Assembly (NCBI RefSeq): GCF_026151205.1
Contig: NC_087084.1
Span: 14,741,760 to 14,805,759 of the forward strand
DNA: 64,000 nt
Origin: Bolinopsis microptera
Lineage: Eukaryota; Ctenophora; Tentaculata; Lobata; Bolinopsidae
Direction of reading: 5' to 3'
The position numbers and the translations under genes are program-made. Shown in pieces: positions 1-10,238 of the stretch. Numbering within the stretch: the stretch's first letter is position 1; each line of letters opens with the position of its first letter. The notes below the pieces were generated by a model. That model did not search any database. It saw only the letters and a list, made by a program, of their open reading frames with translations, and was not told where the DNA came from.

Positions 1-790
1 ACACTCGATTTTCGACCAATCCATATTATGGTACAGTTTTCTTGTGTTTGAAGTCATATCTCAAGTTTGGCACATAGAATTTCTCCAAAACTCTCACACA
101 TTATCCGCCATATAACCATGTAACTATCTCAAAAGTTTAAAGAAAATCTATAATTGGTCAGATCTTGAGAAAATTGAAAATATATTCTAAGTTATTCACT
201 AAAACACTCGATTTTCGACCAATCCATATTATGGTACAGTTTTGTCGTGTTTGAAGTCATATATCAAGTTTGGCACATAGAAATTCGCCCAAACTTGCAC
301 GGATTATCCGTCTTATAGCCATGTAACTATCTAGAAAGTTTAATGAAAATCTATCAGTTAGATCTCGAAATATATGCCTGTGTTCCGTTAGAAACCGCCA
401 ATTTGGAGATATTTTCTTGTGTTTGAAGTCATATCTCAAGTTTGGCACATAAAAATTCTCCCAAACTCGTACACATTATCCGTCATATAGCCATGTAATT
501 ATCTGGAAAGTTTAAAGAAAATCTATCAGTCAGATTTTGAAATATATGCCTTATTTCCGTTAGAAACCGCCAATTTGGAGATATTTTCTTGTGTTTGAAG
601 TCATATCTCAAGTTTGGCATATAGAATTTCTCCAAAACTCTCACACATTATCCGCCATATAACCATGTAACTATTTCAAAAGTTTAAAGAAAATCTATCG
701 GTCAGATCTTGAGAAAATTGAAAATATATTATAAGTTATTCACTAAAACACTTGATTTTCGACCAATCCATATTATGGTACAGTTTTGTC
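1..790. repeat. AT-rich direct repeats, about 170-205 bp
   Basis: The phrase tgtgtttgaagtcatat recurs at about 46, 249, 419 and 592, each time followed by similar text (tttggcacatag, then cgtcatatagccatgtaa or a close variant). The spacing alternates between about 170 and 205 bp because an extra block (cgattttcgaccaatcc) is present in some units. The last partial unit ends near 790. No coding potential is apparent. It looks like a dispersed or satellite-like repeat running off the left edge of the window. Confidence 0.8.
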
Positions 791-800
791 GAAAGTCTGA

Positions 801-955
801 ATTTCGGTAACAAATAAGGACTTAATTTGAGTTTACTGCACGCGCGATGAATAATTTGTGTTTATAGAGATCTGCGGCGCGTTATCAGGTTAACCAATGA
901 AATCACGGCGTTTTCGTCACGTGACAGTCGAGTGTAGAGTGATTAATTATCATCC
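801..955 (+). repeat. 155-bp dispersed repeat, copy 1
   Basis: This segment matches 20220-20374 almost base for base over 155 bp, starting atttcggtaacaaat and ending gattaattatcatcc. Its last 38 bp, beginning CACGTGACAGTCGAG, is a shorter motif that also occurs alone at 37636-37675 (reverse), about 49498-49534 and 50481-50520. The family is not recognised; it resembles a fragment of a dispersed mobile repeat. Confidence 0.8.
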
Positions 956-1458
956 AATACAGCCGTCAACTCAGTGGCTGATTACTAACACAGTCAACGC
1001 GTCCACGACTAGGAGCAGGACACATCGCCTGGACACCGGACACCACTCTTATCCCAGCACATATGCACTACAACGTGACGTCACAGCAATATCGCAATAC
1101 GTGTCTAAGCAGACTTCAGCAAAGAGGACACTTCGATTCTAGCACGGGAAATTTGCCACGGACTTTACTGAGTTACTGAATAGTTACCTGGGGACCTCAG
1201 GCTATTATGTTCATGAACGAATAGAGATTAGGCGGAATGACAGGCTGAGCGCGGCCCAGTAACTGAATATACTCTTTACTCCCATCTTTATCGTCTTGAT
1301 ATTATACTAATTGTCAACGTTACTTTTATTCGTATTTTATCCAACTGTTTTAATTGTTCAACGTTAGACAGGACCTAAAACTAATAGCCTATAAACGGGT
1401 CATTTATAATAAAAATAATTGAAAATAAAGAATTGTTTTGAATATGAAAGTTGTATGT

Positions 1459-1846
1459 AATTCTTGACGGATGTTACTCGTCTAAATTTCTTCGAAGTAG
1501 CGCGCGCCGCTTTCAGCTTTCTTCTCGAAATGTTATGGCCCGATGGCAAGTGCTACGAAGTAGCGCGCGCCGGGCCAGATCATTAACAATGGTCAAATGT
1601 AATTCTTATTATGATTATCGACAATAAAACAGTCAAGCAGGTAATCATTATGATTAGAGTTAACGCTTTACTTTGACGAATGTTACTCGTCTAAATTCCT
1701 TCGAAGCTAGTAGCGCGCGTTGACGGATGTTACTCGTCTAAATTTCTTCGAAGTAGCGCGCGCCGCTTTCTTCTCGAAATCGATGGCACGAGCTACGAAA
1801 TAGCGCGCGCCGGGCCAGATCATTAACAATGGTCAACGCTTTACTT
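1459..1846. repeat. Paired GC-rich repeats with gcgcgcgccgggcc core
   Basis: Two related copies lie at about 1465-1600 and 1720-1840. Both contain gacggatgttactcgtctaa, then cttcgaagtagcgcgcgccg, then gcgcgcgccgggccagatc and aacaatggtca. A third, partial copy lies at about 15576-15631. The shared order of motifs shows a dispersed repeat family; its class is unknown and no protein is evident. Confidence 0.7.
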
Positions 1847-2596
1847 TGCCATTAAATTCCAACTTATGAATAATAATCGAAGAAAGTCCATTATACAAAA
1901 TCAATATCAAAGTTTGAGTATCAAGAAAACTTAACAATATCGATAAACTCACTAACAAATAATTAAAATTAGTATTATAATAAGGGCCTGTCGTGATATG
2001 TAATGGAAGTGGTGTATCTGCGAGGGATGTAGCGTTTTCTTTGATTAAATTTTGGAGAGCTAGAGGGGGAGTTTCATCGGACTGAAGCATCTCCTTCGTA
2101 GGCGAGGGTTCAGAAGCAGAGATGGACAACAATATACCCTTTGATTCACCACTTGAGGATTTCGGTTTTTTTCCGTTAGCTGCTCGTGAGATCATAACAT
2201 ATTGATTTTTTATAGGGAAGTTTTTAGCTTGGACTTGGAGAAGAGTTCGACCCCTGGGGCCAATTAATTTGCTGTTAATTTTTTACTTCTCTGCTTGGTA
2301 ATCCTGACCATGTGTGGACAGTAGCAAGTAGTATTACCAAACAACTCTTTTTTTCGAATTTACAAATTATACTGTTAAAATAATACTCCATTGAAAAAAA
2401 TCAGTATAAAATCAGCACAAAATCAAACTTAAATCATAGCATAATTATACTTGACAACTTTTTTCCCCCGATTTACTGCACGAAGTGGTGACTAAGTTGT
2501 TTGCATGTTATTGTAGGAAAGTAACTGAAACCAGTGTAGTTAAAACGTTAATGATAAGGTTGAAATAATATCAGATCAGGGTGAGAGTAATATAAA

Positions 2597-3876
2597 ATGA
2601 CACTTACGTTTGACAGTGTACCACACCACCGGTTACTAAATAAGGTAAAGAATTTTGGGATTCCCGAGGGTATTATTGATACCATTGAGAACTTTTTAGT
2701 TGGGAGGTCAATGAGAGTAAAAGTAGGTGATGAATTTTCTGAAATAAAATTTATACTCTGTCGACCTTCGCTCTTTTCATTATTTGTTAATGATCTTCCA
2801 GAAGGGATTAAAAGTATAATTAAACTATTTGCTGACGACGTTAACAGTAAAAATGATTGTTAACCCTATTTATAATTTATCAGCTGATTTACTGCTTTCA
2901 GAACTTTGGGAATCCAATTGGTGTTTAAAATTTAACGTAGATAAATGAATGGTCATGCAAATTGGCTCTGGTAGTGGTAATCCTAAGAATCAGAACTTGT
3001 AGTTGTTCGGTGGTGTGCCTTTGAGGTCTTTAACAGTGCTTTTAAATTTGAAGATCACGTGAGAAAGTGCATTGCTAAAGCTAATAGAACCATTGCCTGG
3101 CTTACAAGAAATATTATATCGAGGGAAACAAGCGTTATGCTGGGCTTGTATAAGTCACTGGTAAAGCCTCATAATCATATAGGGTATTGTTCGCAGGCAT
3201 TGGCTCCGATGGCAATGCATGGTAATTGGTCACTGATCCGTGAATTGGAAGGTATTCAAAGATCATTCACCCGTATGATCGATGGATTGGGCCTCATGAC
3301 CTACAGAGAGAGAGACTGGATAACTTGAAGCTCACAACCTTGCTTGAACGTAGGGTCCGTGGGGATCTCATTGAGAAGGCTTTGTGGATTATGAGTCTGA
3401 TCTATTTGGTCGTGCTGGTAGGACTGTCTCTGCTAGGTCGAAGCCACACAGATTTACGACGAATGAGACTGACTTCTTTGCCCAAAGGGTCTTGCGCTAC
3501 TGGAACAGTCTACCACCACTTATGAAAGCTAGTGAGTCGGTTACTGGATTCAAAAGTGGATTAGACGCCTTTCGGCTTCATGGATATCAGGCTAATAAGC
3601 TTGGGTACTACTGGGAACTGTCATATGACATCTTTGATCGGATAGATGAGTCAGTGTCTAATAGGAATAATTATATAAGTTATATGAAATTGAATCCAAT
3701 GATAGCTAATAGCTATAAGACTAAGAGGAAGAAGGTTAATATCAAAGGTGTTTAGTTGAATTTTTTTAAAAAGTTTGTAATTATATGGTTTTAAACTTAA
3801 ATCGTTCATTTTCTGTGAATGTCTTGTTGAGATGCCCAGAGAGGCATTAGTTATTATGTTATGCTATGTTATGTTA
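2597..3876 (+). pseudogene. Decayed CR1/Jockey-like LINE, RT to 3-prime end
   Basis: Three broken reading frames keep the order of a non-LTR retrotransposon. 2597-2863 resembles the RT fingers/palm and ends in FADD, the position of the catalytic YxDD motif. 3059-3328 resembles the RT thumb region (AKANRTIAWLTRN, LYKSLVKPH). 3384-3755 carries the C-terminal pattern FFAQRVLRYWNSLP, typical of CR1/Jockey-type LINEs. Frame changes and stops separate them, so it is inactive. After the stop near 3755 there is a short hairpin (GATGCC..GGCATT, about 3830-3850) and a short tandem tail (about 3855-3876, tatgttatgc units), the usual CR1/L2-type 3-prime end. Confidence 0.75.
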
Positions 3877-4102
3877 AAAACTGTGAGGCAATTTCATAGT
3901 GATCATGGTGTTAAAACTTGAGTACTATAACTTACTGTTATGTAAATTGAATACAGAGTGACTGTGACTGAGAAGTGATTATATTTGTCCTAGTAGTAGT
4001 ACTAATAAGCTAATATAGTAATCGGCTACACAGTACACACACATATCTACGTGCCATATGTAAGGACACACATAACACACTAAAATTAATGTAAATAATT
4101 AC

Positions 4103-4211
4103 CGGACTTTATTATTCACGGACCTTAATGCAACAGACATTATTGTCACGGACTTAATTATTCACGCTAAGGTCTTCTGCGTGAAAATAATGTCCGTGAC
4201 TATTATGTCCG
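4103..4211. repeat. Imperfect inverted repeat (small MITE-like)
   Basis: The left end cggactttattattcacgga and the right end tccgtgactattatgtccg are imperfect inverted copies about 70 bp apart, with a further related copy (gtcacggacttaattattca) inside. This resembles a small foldback element just downstream of the minus-strand SRCR gene. No target duplication was identified. Confidence 0.4.
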
Positions 4212-4310
4212 ATAAGATAGTTGATCTCGTCGACGGTCAATATTTGGAACACATATTTTACGAGTATCACTTGTTAAATGAATCCTTCCCATTCCATTAT
4301 ATCTCAATAC

Positions 4311-5875
4311 CTAGCTGAAGTTGGCGTACAAGTCATCCTGCTGCAAGGTGTGTCCTCTTTCTGGGAGAGTAGGTTTGGCAACTTCACTGCAACTTCCACC
4401 TTTCTTTTGACTGGTCGAAGGCTCAGCTTGGTACACCATCTGTATATCTTCCATCATGATCCTTGCTCGTCTTTCCCTCCACGTGAAAATAATATTTCCG
4501 ATGACCATGGTAATTATGATCACGGAGAGCGCTATGAACACCATTGACAGAATGTCAGCAGACTTTTGGCAGATGGTTTTATTTTTGGACGGTGAAGTTC
4601 CTTCTGGACAGATGCTGCAAGTAGCCCCGTTTCCAACGTGATTTTCTGGACATTCAGTACAGGCATGGTTCTCCCAAAAGTATCCTTTAGGACAAGAGGA
4701 GCATTCAGAAGATTGGGACTCAGATACTGTGAAGATAGGGCACTTTGGGCAGACGGAGAAGAACTGTCCACTGTAGTGGTTTGCAGGACAGGGTTCACAC
4801 CGGCTACTGTCCTCACTCCAGTATGTTCCAGCTAAGCAGTTACACACTCCACTACTGCTACCCGGAGTAGTGCAGTTCACACAGCTCTCTCCATCCCAAG
4901 ATAGTCCACTTGGACAGTGACACTCTTCAGAGAGAGGGAGGGAGGTAGCTTCATGAGGACATCTCCAGCAAGTACCCTGTTGTTTGTCTTTAAAGAATTT
5001 TGCAGGACAGACTTTACAAGATCCATCCACGCTGGAGTTCCATTCCCATCCATACCCCTTCTCACAGCTGCAAACTTTTCCATTGTTGATTGGCACTGAT
5101 CCTGCAAGACAACTCACACAGTCACTCGGGGCAGTTCCTCCTTCCTTGCTGACTGTACCACTTGAACATGGCACACAGCTGCCGAGGTTAGAGTAGAGGT
5201 AAGTGCCAGCGACACAGGTGCAGTGTGCTGATCCTTTTATTGAAGTAGAATTTTCCGGGCATTCCAGACATTCATCTCCGTCAGGACTCATGTAGGTGTC
5301 ATCATTGCAGGAGCAGTAGATCCTGCGAGGGAAGTGGAGTTGGTAGGACAGGAGAGACAGGAAGACGCTTCACTAGGTTCGGGGGAGTAGGTATTGGCTG
5401 AGCATTGTTCACACTTGTTGCTGTTTGGACTTTTGTGTCCAGGTGGGCAGACGAGCTTGTAGTTGTTGTATTTTGGGAGAGCACACCATAGCCAGACGTC
5501 GTTGTCGTGAGTTTCTCCGGTGGTGTCTGTTCCGTAGACACACAGCGGAAACACGTCCTCACTTTCCAAACAATTTAAGTCGTTATACATGATTGTTAGA
5601 CTTTCTTGAAATTGGTATTTCTTACCAATGCTCCAGCTCATGACTTTGTCGTACCCCATGATACGACAAATCAACTCCGCGGTCGTTTCATCAAACTTGT
5701 TGCCACTTACCGTCCCTCCGTTGTACATGAGGAGACCGTGTCCTTTTTGAGTGTCCTGTTTGTCTTTGTTCTGGGTGATTCCAGTTAAAACAGGTGAACG
5801 GTAACAGAACACTGCGGCTCTAGACCAGTACAGGTCGAAAAATATAACCGGGACATCTGTCTCGTTAGGACTGCA
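4311..5875 (-). pseudogene. SRCR + GCC2/GCC3 cysteine-rich receptor, C-terminal part, frameshifted
   Basis: Read on the minus strand, about 5875-5440 encodes an SRCR-like domain (GGTVSGNKFDETTAELICRI, LNCLESEDVFPLC, DNDVWLWCALP). A long cysteine-rich region of CPxGTYS-type repeats follows (for example CPPGHKSPNSNKCEQC, CVPCSSGTVS, CPEGTSPSKN), as in GCC2/GCC3 or ephrin-receptor-like repeats. About 28 residues of one membrane segment follow (SADILSMVFIALSVII), then the basic stop-transfer RERRAR and an 80-residue cytoplasmic tail ending DLYANFS, where YANF fits a YxxPhi sorting motif. The frame breaks near 5318-5322: the upstream frame stops at 5288, while the conserved CxC repeat continues in another frame to 4311. 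This may be a real mutation or a sequencing error. The next exon upstream is probably 9198-9556, with a LINE between. Membrane receptor is the inferred role; the ligand is unknown. Confidence 0.75.
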
Positions 5876-5879
5876 TGCA

Positions 5880-8800
5880 GTTCATCGGGTGCGAAGGGCC
5901 AGCATCCCTTCCACCTCAAATAACAACGCTACTGAAACAACACACACATCAAATGGACGGAGTGCTACTTCCAATTCAAGGACGGATGGTTCCAGCATGA
6001 CGGAGGCTGGGCAAAGCCTACGGGACCCCAGTCGCCTGATGAGAAGAGGGGGTACTCATCATCCGACCAGATTCATTAGTCAACAGATCATCCATGTTGA
6101 CCCTGCTTCCAACAAATCCAATGCAGTAAATTATTGCAAACAGTTTTTACGTTTTGGAACATGGAACGTTCTATCTCTTGTCAGCTCATCTACACAGCTC
6201 TACCAACTTAGTAAAAACATTGATCAGTACAGATTGGATTTTTTGGGGATCACCGAGACTCACATGCCTGGATCTGGCACCACTCTACTGGACAATGGCA
6301 GTCTACTCATCCATTCCGGTAGAGTCGACGGGATCAAGAGACAGGGAGTCGGTCTCAGTCTTTCAAAACGAATCAGAAACTCCCTGATATCGTTCACTCC
6401 CACATCGGAGCGGGTTTTAACTGCTAGGCTGCATAGTAAGCAAATCAACATCTCTGTTGTTGTGGCCTATGCTCCAACTGAGGAGAGTGAGAAAGATAAG
6501 TTTTATAGGACACTCACAGATACATTTGATGGGCTACCTCGTCACGATATCAAGTTACTGCTCGGCGATTTTAATGCAAAAGTAACATCAGGCAGATATG
6601 GAAGTGAAGCGGTCATCGGTGGGGAATCACTCCATAGCTCATCAAATGACAACGGGACAAGACTTGTGGATTTCTGTGCGACGAACCAGCTTGTCATCGG
6701 GGGAACTCTCTTCGAGCACAAGAACATTGACAAGGGAACAGGGCGGTCCCCCAACGGGCTCACCGTCAATCAGATAGATCATATCTGCATTGGAAAGCGG
6801 TTTCGTCAGTCACTTTTTGATGTTAGGGTATGTCGCGGGGCAGACATCGGCTCCGATCATTATCTGGTTCTAGGACTGCTGAAAATCAAACTTCAGTCAG
6901 TGACAAAGATCAACGCCAACAGGCCCAATGTGCCTGCCATTGAGCGCCTGAGGGATAGTACTACGGTTTTAGAGTACAATGTGGCTCTTCAAAACCGATT
7001 TGCAAGTCTGGATAGTGAGGTCGACCTCGAGGATATGTGGCGTAATCTCAGTCAGACCGTCACTGATGTTTCACTGGAGGTACTAGGCAAAAGACCCCGG
7101 AAGGCAAAGGAGCAACACCTGTCACGGAAGACCAAGGATTTATTGACTCAGCGGGCACAGTTTAAGCGCAAAGACCCAAACTCGGACACTAACAGGTCAG
7201 AGTATTCTAAACTTAATAAGTTAGTCAAGAAAAGCAGCAAGCTAGACGACAATAACTGGGCAGTTAGAGTAGCTACTGATCTTGAGGAAGCAGCGAGCAA
7301 AGGTCAGCAGCGTGAGGTATGGGCAAAGATCAAGAAGATCTCTGGTAAGAACAAGAAGCCTCAAGCATCTTGTGTCCGGGACAAGGACGGTAGGAAGATC
7401 ACGGATCCCCAACAGCAGAGGGATAGGTGGAAGGAGCACTTTACTGAACTTCTGAACCCCCCATCATCAAGTGTCAACCTTGCCGACCTTGATACAGTAC
7501 CACCCCAACCCCACTTTAACTCTCTCTCTTGTTCGGATGGACCACCCACCAGAGACGAGATTAGTTATTCCCTGACAAAGCTTAAGAACAACAAAAGCCC
7601 AGGAGTGGACGGGATAACTAACGAGCAACTGAAGTATGGTGCGAGTGCTCTAGTTGATCAACTAGAGTGTCTATTCAAGAAAGTGTGGGAAGAAGAGACT
7701 GTTCCTGAAGATTGGTTAAAGGGTGTGATCATTGTTATTGGGAAGAAAGGAGACACTTCAGTCTGCGGGAACAACAGAGGGATCACCTTAAGGTCTACAG
7801 CATCCAAGCTTTTTCAGATGATTCTTCTTAAGCGGTTACATGCTGGTATGGAGTGTCTCCTCAGGGAGAATCAGTGCGGATTTAGACAGAACCGCTCATG
7901 TATTGATCAGATTTATTCTCTCCGAACTATTATTCATAACTGTCTTGAGTTTAAAATTCCTCTTTACATTAATTTTGTGGATTTCAAGGCAGCGTTCGAT
8001 TCTATCAGAAGGGACTTTATTTGGTGCAGTATGAGACACTATGGGCTGCCTGAAAAATATGTCAGAATATTTCAGTCATTTTTTGGGGGTACCATGAGTG
8101 CCGTGAGGGTTAATGGGGAGCTGACAGACTGGTTTGATGTTAACTCAGGCACAGGTCAGGGTGACATTCAAGCACCTCCTGTCTTTAATTTCTGCCTAAA
8201 CTTTTCTGCATTTCTGGCTGAGACCAACAAGATCATCAGTCAAGGCGCAGTGCTGCAGAAAGAGATGAAGACGGTCGAGGAAAAGGTCATTCTGGACACC
8301 GATTATGCTGATGACATGGCTATTATGGACAACTCAGGGGAAGGCCTACAGGAATCAACTGATCTATTAGTTCATTACAGCTCCTACGCTGGGCTCAGAA
8401 TAAATGCAAAGAAGACCCAATGCATGGCTGTAAGCAAGTGCGCCTCCCAGCGACCTTTCATCAAGGATGATTGTATTGAGCTGTCGGTTGAGGGTGAACC
8501 CGTCGAGCAGGTTAGCAACTTTGTCTACCTGGGTGCAACTATTAGTGGGGATGGGACAATCAACAGAGACCTGGATGTCCGTATCCAGAAGGCTAATGGC
8601 GCCTTTCATCAGCTCTGGAACATTTGGAATAGCAGAACTATAAAGACTCCAACCAAGATCAGGATCTATAGGGCTGCTGTCCTCACCATCTTGTTGTATG
8701 GAGCTGAAGTCTGGAACACCACCAAAAAGCAGATGAAACGTTTCGAGGTTTTCCATCAAACCTCCTTGAGAAGGATCCTTAGGATTAAATGGTTCTTTCA

Positions 8801-9170
8801 TGTAACCAACGACGAAGTTCTTAGGAGGGCTGGCATCAAGTCAGTTGAGACTTTCATCAGTGCTGCCAGGCTACGTTGGTATGGACATGTAGTTAGAATG
8901 CCAGACTCTAGACTACCGAGGTTTCTGTTGAACTGGAAGCCAAACTATGGAAAGAGGTCAAGGGGCAGACCCCGTAAGAACTGGAAGTCCTGCGTACTCG
9001 AAGATGCTGCTAAGTTTACAGGTGTTGAAAACATCGACAACGACACAACAGAAGCTTTGGCTACCAACCGAGTACAGTGGAGACATATGTTACGCCGCCA
9101 ACGCGATGTGTGTGATGCAGGCCACTCCAACGACTAGGAGGAGACCTTACCATGTAACATGTATGTGTTT
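5880..9170 (+). mobile_element. Nearly intact RTE-like LINE inserted in SRCR gene
   Basis: A single long frame with endonuclease and reverse transcriptase lies opposite to, and between the exons of, the minus-strand SRCR gene. The 3-prime end is estimated from similarity to the second copy, whose text after the stop (gaggagacct..acatgta) is shared near 9140-9165. The 5-prime edge is near 5880. No convincing target duplication was found, so exact limits and whether it sits in an intron or in coding sequence remain open. Confidence 0.7.
5889..9137 (+). CDS. LINE endonuclease-reverse transcriptase (RTE-like)
   Basis: About 1080 codons are open without interruption; the first in-frame ATG is at 5997. 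Residues about 85-345 form an EEP/APE-type endonuclease with its expected motifs: FGTWNV, ITETHMP, GDFNAKV, NQIDHIC and GSDHYLV, so all catalytic positions look present. RT follows at about 560-860: NNKSPGVDGI, CGFRQNRSCIDQ, FVDFKAAFDSI, GTGQGDIQAPP and the catalytic DTDYADDM. The C-terminal part has ARLRWYGHVVRMPDSRLP, common in RTE-like elements annotated as craniofacial development protein 2-like. It copies its own RNA by target-primed reverse transcription. Intact motifs and an unbroken frame suggest a young copy. Clade assignment to RTE is from memory of these motifs, not a search. Confidence 0.85.
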   Translation: MRRASIPSTSNNNATETTHTSNGRSATSNSRTDGSSMTEAGQSLRDPSRLMRRGGTHHPTRFISQQIIHVDPASNKSNAVNYCKQFLRFGTWNVLSLVSSSTQLYQLSKNIDQYRLDFLGITETHMPGSGTTLLDNGSLLIHSGRVDGIKRQGVGLSLSKRIRNSLISFTPTSERVLTARLHSKQINISVVVAYAPTEESEKDKFYRTLTDTFDGLPRHDIKLLLGDFNAKVTSGRYGSEAVIGGESLHSSSNDNGTRLVDFCATNQLVIGGTLFEHKNIDKGTGRSPNGLTVNQIDHICIGKRFRQSLFDVRVCRGADIGSDHYLVLGLLKIKLQSVTKINANRPNVPAIERLRDSTTVLEYNVALQNRFASLDSEVDLEDMWRNLSQTVTDVSLEVLGKRPRKAKEQHLSRKTKDLLTQRAQFKRKDPNSDTNRSEYSKLNKLVKKSSKLDDNNWAVRVATDLEEAASKGQQREVWAKIKKISGKNKKPQASCVRDKDGRKITDPQQQRDRWKEHFTELLNPPSSSVNLADLDTVPPQPHFNSLSCSDGPPTRDEISYSLTKLKNNKSPGVDGITNEQLKYGASALVDQLECLFKKVWEEETVPEDWLKGVIIVIGKKGDTSVCGNNRGITLRSTASKLFQMILLKRLHAGMECLLRENQCGFRQNRSCIDQIYSLRTIIHNCLEFKIPLYINFVDFKAAFDSIRRDFIWCSMRHYGLPEKYVRIFQSFFGGTMSAVRVNGELTDWFDVNSGTGQGDIQAPPVFNFCLNFSAFLAETNKIISQGAVLQKEMKTVEEKVILDTDYADDMAIMDNSGEGLQESTDLLVHYSSYAGLRINAKKTQCMAVSKCASQRPFIKDDCIELSVEGEPVEQVSNFVYLGATISGDGTINRDLDVRIQKANGAFHQLWNIWNSRTIKTPTKIRIYRAAVLTILLYGAEVWNTTKKQMKRFEVFHQTSLRRILRIKWFFHVTNDEVLRRAGIKSVETFISAARLRWYGHVVRMPDSRLPRFLLNWKPNYGKRSRGRPRKNWKSCVLEDAAKFTGVENIDNDTTEALATNRVQWRHMLRRQRDVCDAGHSND

Positions 9171-9197
9171 GTCTTTGTCTACAAGGTAGAATGAGGT

Positions 9198-9556
9198 GGA
9201 GTCTCCTAGCTGCGTCCGAGCGTTGCATCTAAGCCAGAGAGAGTGGTCATATTTAATGTTGTGAGCTGTCTGGTAACGACACTGTGGAACTACACTACCT
9301 GTACATTCAAGGTGAGAATACCTGAGAGGGTAGTTCTGCTGCCATTCGTAATTGCGACTATAGGTGTAGGCGCTGAAGGACTGGTAGCCTAACATCCGGC
9401 ACATCCAGGTCAGGGTGGTAGAGAACGTTCCTATTCCAGCGCAGTGAACTGTTCCTCCGTTAAGATCAAGGAGTCCGTAGTCAAACGTCTTAGGGATCAT
9501 GTTGTACTTGTAGGAGTCGGTGTTAACGAGATGGTAGTTGTAGATTGCTGCTGCTC
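9198..9556 (-). CDS. SRCR-domain exon of the interrupted receptor gene
   Basis: On the minus strand a clear acceptor (TTGATTATTTCAG) ends at 9557 and the exon opens at 9556 with two bases completing a split codon. It encodes an SRCR-like domain: LLDLNGGTVHCAGIG, TWMCRMLGYQSF, YSHLECTGSVVPQC and DHSLWLRCNARTQLGD. The frame stays open to 9147 but the last codons probably come from intron or LINE sequence; the 3-prime exon edge is uncertain. The next coding block of the same gene starts at about 5875 on the other side of the RTE-like LINE. Upstream exons with a signal peptide were not identified. Confidence 0.7.
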
Positions 9557-9557
9557 C

Positions 9558-10238
9558 TGAAATAATCAATTGTTAAGATGCTTTTAATGATGCATCTAAA
9601 CTGTTTTAACTTCCTTCGTATATTAATTTACAGTACTGGAAACAGGTGTTTCAGCACTAACAGGTCATTATGCGAACAAGAAGTGTGCCTCGTAATAGAG
9701 AGGACGAACTTGATTTCTAAATAATCTCAATTTATGTCTTGCAATCTTTATGATTGTGAATTTAATGTATTTGTACTCTACAACTTGTACTCTACAACTT
9801 GTAGTACAAGTACAAGTACGGTATAATAACTAAATATAAATAATTTATAAATGTCCCAATAAAAAAGCAACCACGTGATCAGTGTTAACGACTCAAAAAA
9901 ACGTGATTTATCGTTTACACTTTACAGGGTTTGACCTCCCGAGTCAGTGAAAAATGTTTCAAGTCTCTAGTTTATTTGAGTAGAGTGTGGCAGCCGCATG
10001 AAGTTTTTTACAAACTGTCTCATATCTTTCTCTTTTTTAAGCTGTTGTCTTGTTATTTTACCTAAGTGAAGATCGCGTAATGCTGAGCTTTGATGTGTTT
10101 AAAATGCAAATGAGGTGGGCAATGAGCAATTTATTGCGGGTGTCATGTGATGAATGGGTACCCGACAACATGATCGGCTACTAGTTGAGCTACTGACTAA
10201 TAATAATTATTTATGTCCATAAATCTTTATTAACTACA
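9558..10238. other. Non-coding stretch with CTACAACTTGTA microrepeat
   Basis: This is probably the intron upstream of the SRCR exon on the minus strand. The only structure seen is a small repeat of gtactctacaactt and a neighbouring inverted form at about 9774-9822. No exon-like frame was recognised. Confidence 0.5.

Noticed and set aside
897-1142. Plus-strand frame of 81 codons
   Set aside because: It starts inside the 155-bp dispersed repeat and has no family pattern.
1833-2195. Minus-strand frame of 120 codons with a hydrophobic C-terminal part
   Set aside because: No recognised domain, overlaps the GC-rich paired repeat, and no splice or start context. It could be a retroelement remnant, but there is not enough support for a gene.
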